Below are positions 37,028-46,716 of a stretch of DNA of 64,000 nt, piece after piece (position 1 is the stretch's first letter; each line of letters begins with the position of its first letter). A program made the position numbers and the translations under genes. Origin of the DNA: Aquimarina aggregata (GTDB taxonomy: Bacteria > Bacteroidota > Bacteroidia > Flavobacteriales > Flavobacteriaceae). The notes beneath the pieces are model-generated. The model was not told the origin of the DNA. It saw nothing but the letters and a program-made list of their open reading frames with translations, and ran no database searches. The stretch spans positions 62,001 to 126,000 of the forward strand of contig NZ_LQRT01000006.1 in the NCBI RefSeq assembly GCF_001632745.1. Direction: 5' to 3'.

Positions 37028-37831
37028 TTACTTAAGTGTAGCTTTAATCGTAAAAAGTAAAGGATACAATTTATCTTTAGTTTCAAACATTTTTTTGCTA
37101 TTTTGAATTAAATCCGGAAAGATTTCATAAGGAGATTCATCATACTCTCTTAAATATTCTATCGTAAGTCCTGCTTCGGCAAGTGCCGAAACCACTTCTC
37201 CTAAACCATGATTCCAGGCAAATTCTTTACTAATCATTTTAGAATCCTGATCAGCATAGGTTCCTTGATACTCTTCATAAATAACATCTTTTTGATGATA
37301 TCCATACTTGAGAGTCGGTACACTTTCTAAGTAATCAAACATCCAAACAATAGGATGAAACTCTGCAATATAAAAAGTTCCTCCTGACTTTAAACGTTCG
37401 GCGATCATTTTACCCCAAGGTTTTAAATCTGGTAACCAACCAATAACACCATAACTTGTATAAACAATGTCAAATTTATCTTTAACAAAAGTAGACGTAT
37501 CCAAAACATTACAGCATACAAATTTAGCGTCTTGATTTAATTCTAAATTTAATTGTTCTGCCAATATAATCGCTTCTTCTGATAAATCTACCCCTGTACA
37601 TTTAGCTCCCATCCTACTCCAACTTAAAGTATCTTGTCCAAAATGACATTGCAAATGCAATATAGATTTACCAGATACATCGCCAAGGGCTTCTAATTCA
37701 AACTTTTTTAATGAGGTTTCACCTTTCTTAAAGTTGTCAATATCATAAAAAGCACTTTTGGCATGAACACTAACTTTTTTATTCCAAGTTTCTTTATTAG
37801 TTTCAAAATACTCTTTAAATTTTTCAGACAT
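37028..37831 (-). CDS. Class I SAM-dependent methyltransferase
   Basis: 267 residues. SAM-binding motif I around SILHLQCHFGQDTLSWSR followed by GAKCTGVDLSEEAI, then FDIVYTSYGVIGWLPDL (motif II-like). The pattern is that of small-molecule methyltransferases; the acceptor is not predictable. It is monocistronic and transcribed away from the flavin reductase gene. Confidence 0.9.
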   Translation of the reverse strand: MSEKFKEYFETNKETWNKKVSVHAKSAFYDIDNFKKGETSLKKFELEALGDVSGKSILHLQCHFGQDTLSWSRMGAKCTGVDLSEEAIILAEQLNLELNQDAKFVCCNVLDTSTFVKDKFDIVYTSYGVIGWLPDLKPWGKMIAERLKSGGTFYIAEFHPIVWMFDYLESVPTLKYGYHQKDVIYEEYQGTYADQDSKMISKEFAWNHGLGEVVSALAEAGLTIEYLREYDESPYEIFPDLIQNSKKMFETKDKLYPLLFTIKATLK

Positions 37832-37892
37832 CGCTTTAAGATTAATTAGATTTGAATAACAATTATTTTATCAAAATAATCTTTAAATATAA

Positions 37893-38537
37893 ATGAATCA
37901 TTTTACATCAGAACAACTTAAAGAATTACCCTCTAGATATCGCGCAAATTTAATGAATAGCTGCACAGGATATAAACCCTGTAATATTATTGCAACAAAA
38001 AGTAAAAATGGAACTACAAATGCAGCAATCTTTAACTCTATCGTTCATATTGGTAGTAATCCCCCAATGATTGGTTTTATAATGCGTCCAACAACAGTTC
38101 CTAGAAACACCTATAAAAATATCAGGGAAACAGATTTTTTTACTATTAATCAAGTATCTGAGCATATGATTAAAGATGCGCATCATACCGCTGCTAAATA
38201 CGATGAAGATATTTCAGAATTTGAAAAGACAAACCTCAACGAAGTATTCCTTGATAACTTTTATCCTCCTTATGTTCAAGATAGTCCTATAAAATTAGGC
38301 TGTAAGTATGTAAATGAATATCTAATAAAAGAAAACGACACAATTTTAGTTATTGGATCTGTTGAACATTTGTATATTAATAATGATTACATCCATACAG
38401 ATGGTTGGGTACAACTTGATAAAGCTCAAACGGTTGCTTCTATTGGTTTAGATGGATATGCATTACCCACATTACTTGATCGATTTGCTTATGCTAAACC
38501 AGACCTAAAAACAAAATCTTTGCTAAACAATTCATAA
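37893..38537 (+). CDS. Flavin reductase-like FMN-binding protein
   Basis: 214 residues with the split-barrel FMN-binding pattern (ATKSKNGTTNAAIFNSIVHIGSNPPMIGFIMRP in part, about 35-65), then NTYKNIRETDFFTINQVS. Related proteins reduce or bind FMN for partner oxygenases or act as flavin-dependent reductases. No partner is obvious next to it; it is divergent from the methyltransferase gene. Confidence 0.9.
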   Translation: MNHFTSEQLKELPSRYRANLMNSCTGYKPCNIIATKSKNGTTNAAIFNSIVHIGSNPPMIGFIMRPTTVPRNTYKNIRETDFFTINQVSEHMIKDAHHTAAKYDEDISEFEKTNLNEVFLDNFYPPYVQDSPIKLGCKYVNEYLIKENDTILVIGSVEHLYINNDYIHTDGWVQLDKAQTVASIGLDGYALPTLLDRFAYAKPDLKTKSLLNNS

Positions 38538-38623
38538 GAACTACAGTTAATTTTATAAAAACCTTAAGAATTCAAACGTTTCGAAATATTGCAGAGGCTT
38601 TTTTTATTGACTAATTTTAAAGG

Positions 38624-40015
38624 ATGAAAATTTCTGTAGATCATCTTCATAAAATTCCTGATTTTAGTACCGTACCTGATGACCAATTGCAATGGCTTAT
38701 AGATCACTCGCATCTTCAGAAATATAACATTGGAGATTTCTCTTTTGAAAAAGGTGACGCCATTGATAGTTTATTTATTGTGCTTAAAGGTCAAATTGCT
38801 ATAAAAATCAAACAAAACGGAAATTATAAATTTGTTAGTTACATCAATACCAACACCATTGGTGGTCTACTCCCTTTTTCTAGAGCTCAGTCTGCACTTG
38901 GTTATGGTGAAGTAACTGAAGATACAGAGCTTTTAATCTTAGAGAAATCATTTTTTAAAGAAATGATCGCTAAACACTATGAACTTACAGAAAGTTTAGT
39001 GCATAACATGACATCAAGAGTCAGAGAGTTTACAAAAAACAATTTACAATCTGAAAAAATGATGGCACTTGGTAAATTATCTGCAGGACTAGCGCATGAA
39101 TTAAATAACCCCGCCTCTGCTATGTTGCGCAGTGCAAAAGCTCTTAAAAAACACTTATCACATGTGCCAGAAAAGTTTAAAAGAATTATTTCAATTCAGG
39201 CCACCAACGAAGAAATAGATATTGTTAACAACCTGCTATTTGATAAAATCACCAATCGTCCTGAAAATAATATGTCGCTAATAGAGCGTAATGAAAAAGA
39301 AGATCAACTTGAAGATTGGCTAGAAAACCATAATGTCACTAATGCCTATGAACTAACAGAAACACTATTAGATTTTTGTATTGACGTTTCTGCAATAAAA
39401 AGTATCCATAAAGAAATAGGAGCTAAAAGTTTTCCTACGACTATTGAATGGATTGAAAATGTACTAACTACCGAAAAAATGGTAGATGAAATAGAAGAAG
39501 CTTCTGATCGAATTTCTAATCTTGTACAATCTGTAAAAAGCTATACGCATATGGATCAAACTCCAGAAAAGGTTGCCACAGATATTCATACAGGTATAAA
39601 AAGTACATTAACAATGCTAAATCATAAGTTAAAGCAAAAAGGCATTATTATAAAAAAACAATTTCAAGACAATCTCATTGCTCCTAAGATTTTTGTTAGT
39701 GAGATCAACCAAGTGTGGACTAATCTCATTGACAATGCAATTGATGCTATGGACCACGGTGGCACATTAACTATTATAACAACAAAAGATGATGGGGATT
39801 TCATAAAAATCGAAATCATCGATAACGGAAAAGGAATATCTAAAGAACATATTAATGCCGTCTTTGATCCTTTCTTTACGACAAAAAGTATTGGTAAAGG
39901 CACAGGAATGGGATTAGAAGTTGTTCAACGAATTATTAATCAACATAACGGAAGTATTAAAGTTACCTCAACAAAAGGAGAAACAATATTTACCGTATGC
40001 TTACCTATCAATTAA
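38624..40015 (+). CDS. Sensor histidine kinase with cyclic-nucleotide-binding-type domain
   Basis: 463 residues, no transmembrane helix. N-terminal cNMP-binding fold (about 8-125; IGDFSFEKGDAIDSLFIVLKG), a HisKA-like dimerisation region with the H-box GLAHELNNPASAM (His158), then HATPase with N-box NQVWTNLIDNAIDAM, G1 DNGKGI and G2 GKGTGMGLEVV. It is a cytosolic kinase opening an operon with an aldo/keto reductase, a receiver-flavoprotein fusion and a zinc-finger protein. The likely phosphoryl acceptor is the receiver domain of the gene at 40867. Confidence 0.93.
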   Translation: MKISVDHLHKIPDFSTVPDDQLQWLIDHSHLQKYNIGDFSFEKGDAIDSLFIVLKGQIAIKIKQNGNYKFVSYINTNTIGGLLPFSRAQSALGYGEVTEDTELLILEKSFFKEMIAKHYELTESLVHNMTSRVREFTKNNLQSEKMMALGKLSAGLAHELNNPASAMLRSAKALKKHLSHVPEKFKRIISIQATNEEIDIVNNLLFDKITNRPENNMSLIERNEKEDQLEDWLENHNVTNAYELTETLLDFCIDVSAIKSIHKEIGAKSFPTTIEWIENVLTTEKMVDEIEEASDRISNLVQSVKSYTHMDQTPEKVATDIHTGIKSTLTMLNHKLKQKGIIIKKQFQDNLIAPKIFVSEINQVWTNLIDNAIDAMDHGGTLTIITTKDDGDFIKIEIIDNGKGISKEHINAVFDPFFTTKSIGKGTGMGLEVVQRIINQHNGSIKVTSTKGETIFTVCLPIN

Positions 40016-40026
40016 CACAAATACAA

Positions 40027-40863
40027 ATGAGTAACATTACAAATATCAAAGGAACTTTTGATTTACATAATGGCATTAAAATGCCCTATTTAGGATTGGG
40101 GGTATATCTTGCCGATAACGATAGTGAAGTAATTAATGCTATACATTGGGCTATTGACCATGGCTATCGACATATTGATACTGCAAGTATTTACAAAAAC
40201 GAAGAAGGTGTTGGTAAAGCGATTCGTACTGCTTCAGTATCGCGAGAAGAACTTTTTATTGTTAGTAAAGTGTGGAATTCTGATCAAGGTTATGACACCA
40301 CCATCAAAGCATTTGAGGAAAGTCTTCAAAGATTACAACTGGATTACCTAGACTTATATTTGATACATTGGCCAGTAAAAGGTAAATATAATGACACCTG
40401 GAAAGCATTAGAAACGTTGTATAAACAAAAACGCATAAGAGCTATCGGTGTTAGTAATTTTATGCAACATCATTTAGAAGATTTAATATCCCATTCAGAA
40501 ATTATTCCTATGGTAAACCAAATGGAATTTCATCCTCATTTGGTACAACAAAACCTAATCGATTTTTGTAATAAACATAAAATTATTTATGAAGCATGGT
40601 CACCTATGATGCAAGGAAAAATTTTCGAACTATCAATACTAGATAATTTAGCTCATAAATATCAAAAAACTGTAGCTCAAATTGTATTACGCTGGAATTT
40701 ACAAAAAGGGGTTATTACAATTCCGAAGTCCGTTAAAAAAGAACGTATTATCGCTAATGCAAATCTATTTGATTTTGAATTATCTGCTGAGGATATGAAT
40801 TATATCGATGCATTAGATAAAAATCAAAGAACTGGGCCAGATCCTGATAATTTCAATTTTTAA
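40027..40863 (+). CDS. Aldo/keto reductase
   Basis: 278 residues from ATG 40027; the frame is open upstream into the kinase gene but the conserved start of the family is here. NADPH-dependent reduction of carbonyls: DTASIYKNEEGVG supplies Asp and Tyr of the tetrad and DLYLIHWPVKG the His; IPKSVKKERI binds NADPH phosphate. It is inside the signalling/redox operon, 12 bp after the kinase and 3 bp before the receiver-flavoprotein gene. Confidence 0.94.
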   Translation: MSNITNIKGTFDLHNGIKMPYLGLGVYLADNDSEVINAIHWAIDHGYRHIDTASIYKNEEGVGKAIRTASVSREELFIVSKVWNSDQGYDTTIKAFEESLQRLQLDYLDLYLIHWPVKGKYNDTWKALETLYKQKRIRAIGVSNFMQHHLEDLISHSEIIPMVNQMEFHPHLVQQNLIDFCNKHKIIYEAWSPMMQGKIFELSILDNLAHKYQKTVAQIVLRWNLQKGVITIPKSVKKERIIANANLFDFELSAEDMNYIDALDKNQRTGPDPDNFNF

Positions 40864-40866
40864 AAC

Positions 40867-42531
40867 ATGAAGAAACCTATCATATTTGCATTAGATGATG
40901 ATCCACAGGTATTACGCGCTGTAACTAGAGATTTAAAATCAGAGTATCGAAGTAATTACAGGATCATGAGTACTGATTCTGCAAATGATGCACTTGAAGC
41001 GTTAGTTGATTTAAAAAAGAAAAGTGAGACTATTGCACTCTTTTTAGTAGATCAAAGAATGCCCGAAATGTTAGGTGTAGAATTTTTAACGAAAGCCAAA
41101 GCATATTATCCGAAAGCAAAAAAAGTGTTACTAACTGCATATTCTGATACTGATGCAGCTATTAAAGCTATTAATGATGTTCAGCTAGACTATTACTTAA
41201 CTAAACCTTGGAATCCGCCTGAAGAAAAGCTCTATCCAACATTAGATGACTTATTAGACGTTTGGCAACTAGATTTCCAACCAGAATTTGACGGTATTAA
41301 AGTTTTAGGGTATCAATTTTCTCCTAAATCTCATGATATAAAAGATTTTTTATCAGCCAATTTGTTTCCTTTTCAGTGGTTAGATGTAGAAAATAATGAA
41401 AAAGCTAAAGAGATTATCAATCTTTATGGTCTTACCGCAAAGGATATGCCTGTTGTTTCTTTACAAAATGGGGAATGTTTAAAAAACCCAAACATTGTAG
41501 ATATTGCTGTAGCACTTGGATTAAATGCACATCCTAAAGACAATCTATATGACGTAGTCATCATAGGTGCTGGACCATCGGGACTTGCTGCTGCCGTATA
41601 CGGAGGATCCGAAGGTTTAAAAACTTTATTAATTGAGAAACATGCGCCAGGAGGCCAAGCCGGCACCAGTTCTAGAATAGAAAACTATTTAGGGTTTCCT
41701 AACGGACTAAGTGGTCAAGAATTAACACATCGAGCTATCACTCAAGCTAAACGATTTGGAATAGAATTCTTATCCCCTCAGGAAGTTACTTCTATTTCAG
41801 AAAAAGATGGCTATAAAAATATTATGTTGGGTAATGGGGAATCTATTAGTACAAAAAGTGTAGTCATAACCACAGGCGTCAATTACCGAAAACTAGACTC
41901 AGAAGGTATCGAAGAATATACAGGAGCAGGGATTTACTACGGATCATCAATGACCGAAGCGCAAGCATGTCATAATAAAGAAGTTTATATCGTTGGAGGA
42001 GGAAACTCTGCCGGACAATCAGCTGTATACCTTTCCAAATTTGCAAAAAATGTACATATTGTAATTCGTAAAAAAGACCTATCAAGTAGTATGTCTAGTT
42101 ATCTTATTGATCAGATAGATGCTATTGAAAATATTATCGTATTAGGACATACTAATATCACCAAAGCAATTGGCAAAAACGAACGTCTTCAAGAATTAAA
42201 ACTTAGCAACAGCGCTACTGCAGAAACAAAAACAGTAAAGGCAGATGCATTATTTATTTTTATTGGTGCGAGACCTTATACTGATTGGTTAGCTCTTGAT
42301 ATTATTAAAAATGAACGAGGCTTTATTGAAACAGGTAGAGATTTAACCAGATATGATAATTTTAGAAAAATCTGGAAAAAAGATAGAGAACCATTTTTAT
42401 TAGAAACCTGCAGTCCTGGAATATTTGCATCTGGAGATGTTAGAGCAGGCGCTATGAATAGAGTTGCTTCTGCTGTAGGTGAAGGAGCTATGGCTATAAA
42501 ATTTGTACACGAATATTTAGCAGAAAGATAA
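40867..42531 (+). CDS. Receiver domain fused to a thioredoxin-reductase-like flavoprotein
   Basis: 554 residues. Residues 1-125 form a receiver domain (acidic DDD at 10-12, phospho-acceptor candidate Asp62 in LVDQRMPEM, Lys in LTKPWNPPE). A linker resembling a thioredoxin fold (about 140-225) leads into a TrxB-like flavoprotein: GAGPSGLAAAVYGGSEGLKT and GGGNSAGQSAVYLSKF. The canonical redox-active CxxC of thioredoxin reductase is absent; the position reads YYGSSMTEAQAC. It is therefore not a standard thioredoxin reductase. Likely partners are the upstream kinase and the downstream zinc-finger protein. Confidence 0.92.
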   Translation: MKKPIIFALDDDPQVLRAVTRDLKSEYRSNYRIMSTDSANDALEALVDLKKKSETIALFLVDQRMPEMLGVEFLTKAKAYYPKAKKVLLTAYSDTDAAIKAINDVQLDYYLTKPWNPPEEKLYPTLDDLLDVWQLDFQPEFDGIKVLGYQFSPKSHDIKDFLSANLFPFQWLDVENNEKAKEIINLYGLTAKDMPVVSLQNGECLKNPNIVDIAVALGLNAHPKDNLYDVVIIGAGPSGLAAAVYGGSEGLKTLLIEKHAPGGQAGTSSRIENYLGFPNGLSGQELTHRAITQAKRFGIEFLSPQEVTSISEKDGYKNIMLGNGESISTKSVVITTGVNYRKLDSEGIEEYTGAGIYYGSSMTEAQACHNKEVYIVGGGNSAGQSAVYLSKFAKNVHIVIRKKDLSSSMSSYLIDQIDAIENIIVLGHTNITKAIGKNERLQELKLSNSATAETKTVKADALFIFIGARPYTDWLALDIIKNERGFIETGRDLTRYDNFRKIWKKDREPFLLETCSPGIFASGDVRAGAMNRVASAVGEGAMAIKFVHEYLAER

Positions 42532-42535
42532 GACT

Positions 42536-42820
42536 ATGGCTTTTAAACCAAAAATATGTGATCATTTACAACATTTTGATAAAAATACGATCAAAAAAAA
42601 CGATAGTTATCAATGTTCAGAATGTATCAAAACAGGAGACTCTTGGGTTCATTTAAGAACTTGTCAGGAATGTGGTATTACACTTTGTTGTGATTCTTCA
42701 CCCAATAAACATGCGAGCAATCATTATGCATCACACAATGCACATTCTGTCATAATCTCTGCTGAACCAAATGAAAAATGGGCATGGTGCTATGAACACA
42801 AATCTTTCTTACAATATTAA
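42536..42820 (+). CDS. UBP-type zinc finger protein
   Basis: 94 residues made almost wholly of a ZnF-UBP fold: CDHL, CSECIKTG, CQECG, a CC pair and several His (HASNHYASHNAHS) in the usual order, ending WAWCYEHKSF. In eukaryotes this domain binds the ubiquitin C-terminus; bacterial members are known, often next to flavoproteins, and their ligand is unclear. It is 4 bp after the receiver-flavoprotein gene and last in the operon. Confidence 0.9.
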   Translation: MAFKPKICDHLQHFDKNTIKKNDSYQCSECIKTGDSWVHLRTCQECGITLCCDSSPNKHASNHYASHNAHSVIISAEPNEKWAWCYEHKSFLQY

Positions 42821-42928
42821 ACCGTTTACAGATTATATGACTCTTGTTTAATTTTTAAACCTTAGCAAGTTTCGGGTTCTATTCCCTAAAAATTACTAAG
42901 ATATTTGTATTCACAAAATAGGACCATT

Positions 42929-43456
42929 ATGAATATAGAAAATTCTACTATCACCGACATTGATGAAATATTTAGATTATATAAAATTGCTACAGCATAT
43001 CAAAAATCAAAAGAAACAGTAGTTCTATGGCCTAAGTTTCAAAGAGAACTTATAACTCAAGAGATTACAGAAAATCACCAATGGAAAATAATTATTGATA
43101 ATCAAATCGCTTGTATTTGGGCTACAACATTTAGCGATGAACAAATTTGGGAAGAAAAAAATAGTGATCCCGCAATTTATATACATCGAATTGCTACTAA
43201 TCCAGATTTTCGAGGACACAACTTTGTGACAAAAATTGTAGAGTGGGCAAAAGAATATGCACAAAAAGCACATAAAAAGTATATTCGATTAGACACCATA
43301 GGTAATAATGAAAAATTAATAGCTCATTATAAAAAATCTGGGTTTGATTTTCTAGGTTTTTTTGACCTGAAAAATACTCAAGGATTACCTGAACACTATA
43401 AGCAAGGTCCAGTTTGTTTATTCGAAATAAACCTTACTGTTTCTGCCAATGAATAG
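42929..43456 (+). CDS. GNAT family acetyltransferase
   Basis: 175 residues from ATG 42929 (the family N-terminus IENSTITDIDEIFRLY begins here). Acetyl-CoA-binding motif A is IHRIATNPDFRGHNFVTKIVEWA, then motif B around IRLDTIGNNEKLIAHYKKSGFDFLG. The acceptor is unknown. Monocistronic. Confidence 0.9.
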   Translation: MNIENSTITDIDEIFRLYKIATAYQKSKETVVLWPKFQRELITQEITENHQWKIIIDNQIACIWATTFSDEQIWEEKNSDPAIYIHRIATNPDFRGHNFVTKIVEWAKEYAQKAHKKYIRLDTIGNNEKLIAHYKKSGFDFLGFFDLKNTQGLPEHYKQGPVCLFEINLTVSANE

Positions 43457-43556
43457 GAAGAATAGATTAAATCAAATCTTTATCTTGTAACAACTCAAAT
43501 TCTTTTAAATTCCTATCTTAATAATCACTACCTTCAATCATTAAACTCAAACCATA

Positions 43557-44033
43557 ATGAAAAGCACTAGTTTTATTACTATTAGGATTTTAAGGTATTT
43601 AGTTCTTTTCTTTTGGTTTACATTTATGCATTGCTCTTGTAAACAGAAATTAGAGCATACTTCAATTCATAAAACAATAGATCCCTTAGAAGGTGTATGG
43701 AAACAAACCAACTTCTACCGTCTTTCAAATAGTGATACAATAATCTCGGATAGTACTAAAGTCCAACATAAAATTTACCTTGATGGCTACGTAATGTGGA
43801 CATCTAATGCAACTATTGATTCTTTAGAATGGCATGGTTACGGAACTTATACATATAAAAGTGATACTCTAACAGAAACATTAACATCAATGTCAATTCC
43901 TTTAAGAGCATATACTAACATCTATCCAATAAAAATAGATCTATCTAAAGAAGATGTATTAAAACAGATCATTCAATATAAAAATAACGACACTATTTAC
44001 CAGAATATTGAACTTTACAGGAGATTAAAATAA
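43557..44033 (+). CDS. Lipoprotein, unknown function
   Basis: 158 residues. Hydrophobic N-terminus with a Cys-containing cleavage region (FTFMHCSCK) that fits a lipoprotein signal. The rest is beta-rich with the pattern DPLEGVWKQTNFYRLSNSD, resembling the lipocalin-like 'how much remains' domains of Bacteroidota, but not enough to name it. Confidence 0.78.
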   Translation: MKSTSFITIRILRYLVLFFWFTFMHCSCKQKLEHTSIHKTIDPLEGVWKQTNFYRLSNSDTIISDSTKVQHKIYLDGYVMWTSNATIDSLEWHGYGTYTYKSDTLTETLTSMSIPLRAYTNIYPIKIDLSKEDVLKQIIQYKNNDTIYQNIELYRRLK

Positions 44034-44153
44034 CATCACACACTTATATATTTTTACCCATTAGATAAGTCCACAAAAATCTGTACAAGATTAATCTGTA
44101 TTTTAGTAAACAGGAAAGCATCAATCGAACAATAAAACCTTAACAAGTTTACT

Positions 44154-44648
44154 ATGAATACTCTCAAAAAAACAGTCTTTTTAATACTCTTTTCTTTTTT
44201 ACTAAGTTCTTGTGGAGCTATTACCAAATCAGTTGCAAACAAAAAACTAACAGAAGAAAAAGGAGCCATCCCCGTAGAATTTGGAAAGGATGATACTACT
44301 ACAATGATATTTATAACACATCACAGAAGTTACAATAAATATTTAAAAAAGAATGTCAAGAAGATTTACAAAGGCAAGTACGAGTTTGTTACTGAAAGTG
44401 AATTCTTAGAAGATGAGAAATACAAAAATACCGATATCTATAGGTTTATTTTTGATTACAACTATCAATCTGCTGGATACAACTATTCGAAACAAAGAGA
44501 TTACCTATATAGCGTAAAGAAATTTTCTATTCTGGACAGAAAAACAGAAAAGTTATATAAAAGCCCTATGACTTCAAGTTACTGGAGTAAACTCCAAAAA
44601 GTTTATCTTCAAAAACTAAATGAAAAATTAATCTCAGAACAAAACTAA
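44154..44648 (+). CDS. Lipoprotein, unknown function
   Basis: 164 residues, lipobox LLSSCG (Cys20). The mature protein is Lys/Tyr-rich and alpha/beta in pattern, with no recognised motif. It lies 120 bp after the previous lipoprotein gene, in the same direction, and may be independent. Confidence 0.78.
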   Translation: MNTLKKTVFLILFSFLLSSCGAITKSVANKKLTEEKGAIPVEFGKDDTTTMIFITHHRSYNKYLKKNVKKIYKGKYEFVTESEFLEDEKYKNTDIYRFIFDYNYQSAGYNYSKQRDYLYSVKKFSILDRKTEKLYKSPMTSSYWSKLQKVYLQKLNEKLISEQN

Positions 44649-45062
44649 TCCAAACTTATAGTATTGACATATAATAAAAGTAATTTTAGAAAATGTATTA
44701 CATTTTGTTATTTAACTTTACGAATTAATCATCTTTACATCTCAATTTTCAATTTTTGTCGAAAATTAAATCTTTAATAAATCTTAACAAATTTACTTAA
44801 ATTCGAAAAATCTCCTCTTATTTTTAAAATTGTCTAGTAAAGTTCATATCTAAACATTCTATTGTGAAGTTAAAAATATATATTTGAGTGACAATAGTCA
44901 TATTAAATTGACCGATAGAACAACATCTTTTGTCTGTGATACTTTCTTATTTCACTCTTCTATACCCCATACTTACCACATGAGTTAATAGAATTCTTTG
45001 AAAAGAAGAAACATATCCATGAGGCAAAATCCAAAATATAAACTTTTAGAAAACCATATTAG
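44649..45062. other. Intergenic region before the symporter gene
   Basis: 414 AT-rich bases with no open frame, RNA gene or strong repeat that I can support. Expected to contain the promoter of the symporter / GH1 unit. Confidence 0.6.
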
Positions 45063-46661
45063 ATGGAAACAAATAACAAAGTCTCGTTAAAAGAAAAAAT
45101 AGGTTACGCACTTGGTGATGGTGCTGCAAATATTGCATGGAGAGGTGTTGCTACCTTTTTATTTATTTTTTATACCGATGTCTTTGGTTTAACTCCTGCA
45201 ACTGCAGGTCTCGTATTACTTGTTGCCAGATCAAGCGATGGTATTAGTGATATATTAATGGGTATTATTGGTGATCGAACCAATTCTAAATATGGTAAAT
45301 TTCGCCCATGGATTTTGTGGACTGCTATACCTCTAGGCTTATCTCTATCTTTATTATTTATTACTCCTGAGTTAGGAGAAAATGGCAAAATATTTTATGC
45401 ATATGCCAGTTATCTATTTTTTACTTTAGTTTATACCGCAAATAACATCCCTTATGGGGCGCTTATGGGTGTAATGACTGGTGATGATAAAGAACGCACC
45501 AGTATTGGTTCTTTTAGAATGGCAGGAGCTTTTGCAGGAGGTATGCTAGTTCAAGGAGCTTTACTCTTTTTGGTAGCTTATTTTGGTAATGTAGATCCAT
45601 CAATCCAAATTTCCAAAATAAATGAAGAAACGTTCAAAGTAGATATTTTAGCTTCGAAAGATGTTGAGCATGTAAACATTAAAACTAAAGATGGTATTGC
45701 CACTTTTGTATGGAACGACCCAAACAAAACTGAAAATGCACCAACTACAGGTAAGAGTTTTCAAATGACAAAAGGGCAAAATTATAGCTTTACAATTACT
45801 GGAGAGAAAGAACTATCAAATGATGACATTTCAATTATTGATCAAAAACAGGGATATAGTAAATCTATGTTTGTAATGTCGGCATTATTAGCCCTATTAA
45901 TGTTAATTACATTTTTGACCACTAAGGAGCGAATATTACCTCCAAAAGATCAAAAAAGTAATTTATGGAAAGATTTCAAAAATCTGTTTACCAATAAACC
46001 TTGGGTTGTTTTACTTATTATAGGTCTATTGTTTAATATATACAACTCTATTAAACAAGGTATTGTAATTATTTATTTCACTCATTATTTAAATGATCAA
46101 TTGCTATCCGCCTCTTATTTAGTAGGCTTAATGCTAGCTTCAATTGCAGGAGCATTTTTCACTGCCCCATTGAGTAAAAAATTCGGAAAAAGAAATCTAT
46201 TTATTTATGCCTTAATTTTTTCTGGTGTTGTAAATGCCTTATTTGTATTCTGCACAAAAGAAAGCATCGGTGCAATATTCTCAATAGGAATTATATCAGA
46301 ATTCGCTTCTGCAATGTTTCCTACTTTATTTTTTGTAATGTTAGGAGATGCAGCAGATTTTTCAGAATGGAAAAACGGAAGAAGAGCAACAGGACTCATT
46401 TACTCTGCAGGCTCTTTTGCCACAAAATTTGGTGGTGGGATAGCTGGTGCTATAGTCGGTTTTACTTTAAGTGCTTTTAATTACAATGGGCAAGATACGT
46501 TAACTATAGAAGGTGCTATTCCCGGTATGATTATGTTGATGAGCTGGATTCCTACTATAGTGGCACTCATTGCTGCAGCTATGATGCTTATGTACCCTTT
46601 AACTAGTAAAAAAATGGGACAAATAACTTCTGATTTAAATCAAAGAAGAATTTCAGAATAA
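45063..46661 (+). CDS. GPH-family sugar:cation symporter with extracytoplasmic insert
   Basis: 532 residues, MFS fold, with the GPH (MelB-like) signatures LKEKIGYALGDGAANIAW at the N-terminus, GIIGDRTNSKYGKFRPWILW (loop 2-3; about 75-94) and LGDAADFSEWKNGRRATGLIY. Usual members have about 450 residues. The extra length is an insert of about 75 residues (roughly 180-265, from NVDPSIQISK to ISIIDQKQG) in one extracytoplasmic loop, with a beta-strand pattern. The GH1 glycosidase gene follows 55 bp downstream, so it probably imports a beta-glucoside or disaccharide. Confidence 0.92.
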   Translation: METNNKVSLKEKIGYALGDGAANIAWRGVATFLFIFYTDVFGLTPATAGLVLLVARSSDGISDILMGIIGDRTNSKYGKFRPWILWTAIPLGLSLSLLFITPELGENGKIFYAYASYLFFTLVYTANNIPYGALMGVMTGDDKERTSIGSFRMAGAFAGGMLVQGALLFLVAYFGNVDPSIQISKINEETFKVDILASKDVEHVNIKTKDGIATFVWNDPNKTENAPTTGKSFQMTKGQNYSFTITGEKELSNDDISIIDQKQGYSKSMFVMSALLALLMLITFLTTKERILPPKDQKSNLWKDFKNLFTNKPWVVLLIIGLLFNIYNSIKQGIVIIYFTHYLNDQLLSASYLVGLMLASIAGAFFTAPLSKKFGKRNLFIYALIFSGVVNALFVFCTKESIGAIFSIGIISEFASAMFPTLFFVMLGDAADFSEWKNGRRATGLIYSAGSFATKFGGGIAGAIVGFTLSAFNYNGQDTLTIEGAIPGMIMLMSWIPTIVALIAAAMMLMYPLTSKKMGQITSDLNQRRISE

Positions 46662-46716
46662 CAAATTATAAATTAACTAGCTCTTATCAATAACCATACT
46701 TACACAATTTTTAAAA

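Noticed and set aside
40867..42531. Standard thioredoxin reductase
   Set aside because: The CxxC active site is missing and a receiver domain is fused at the N-terminus.
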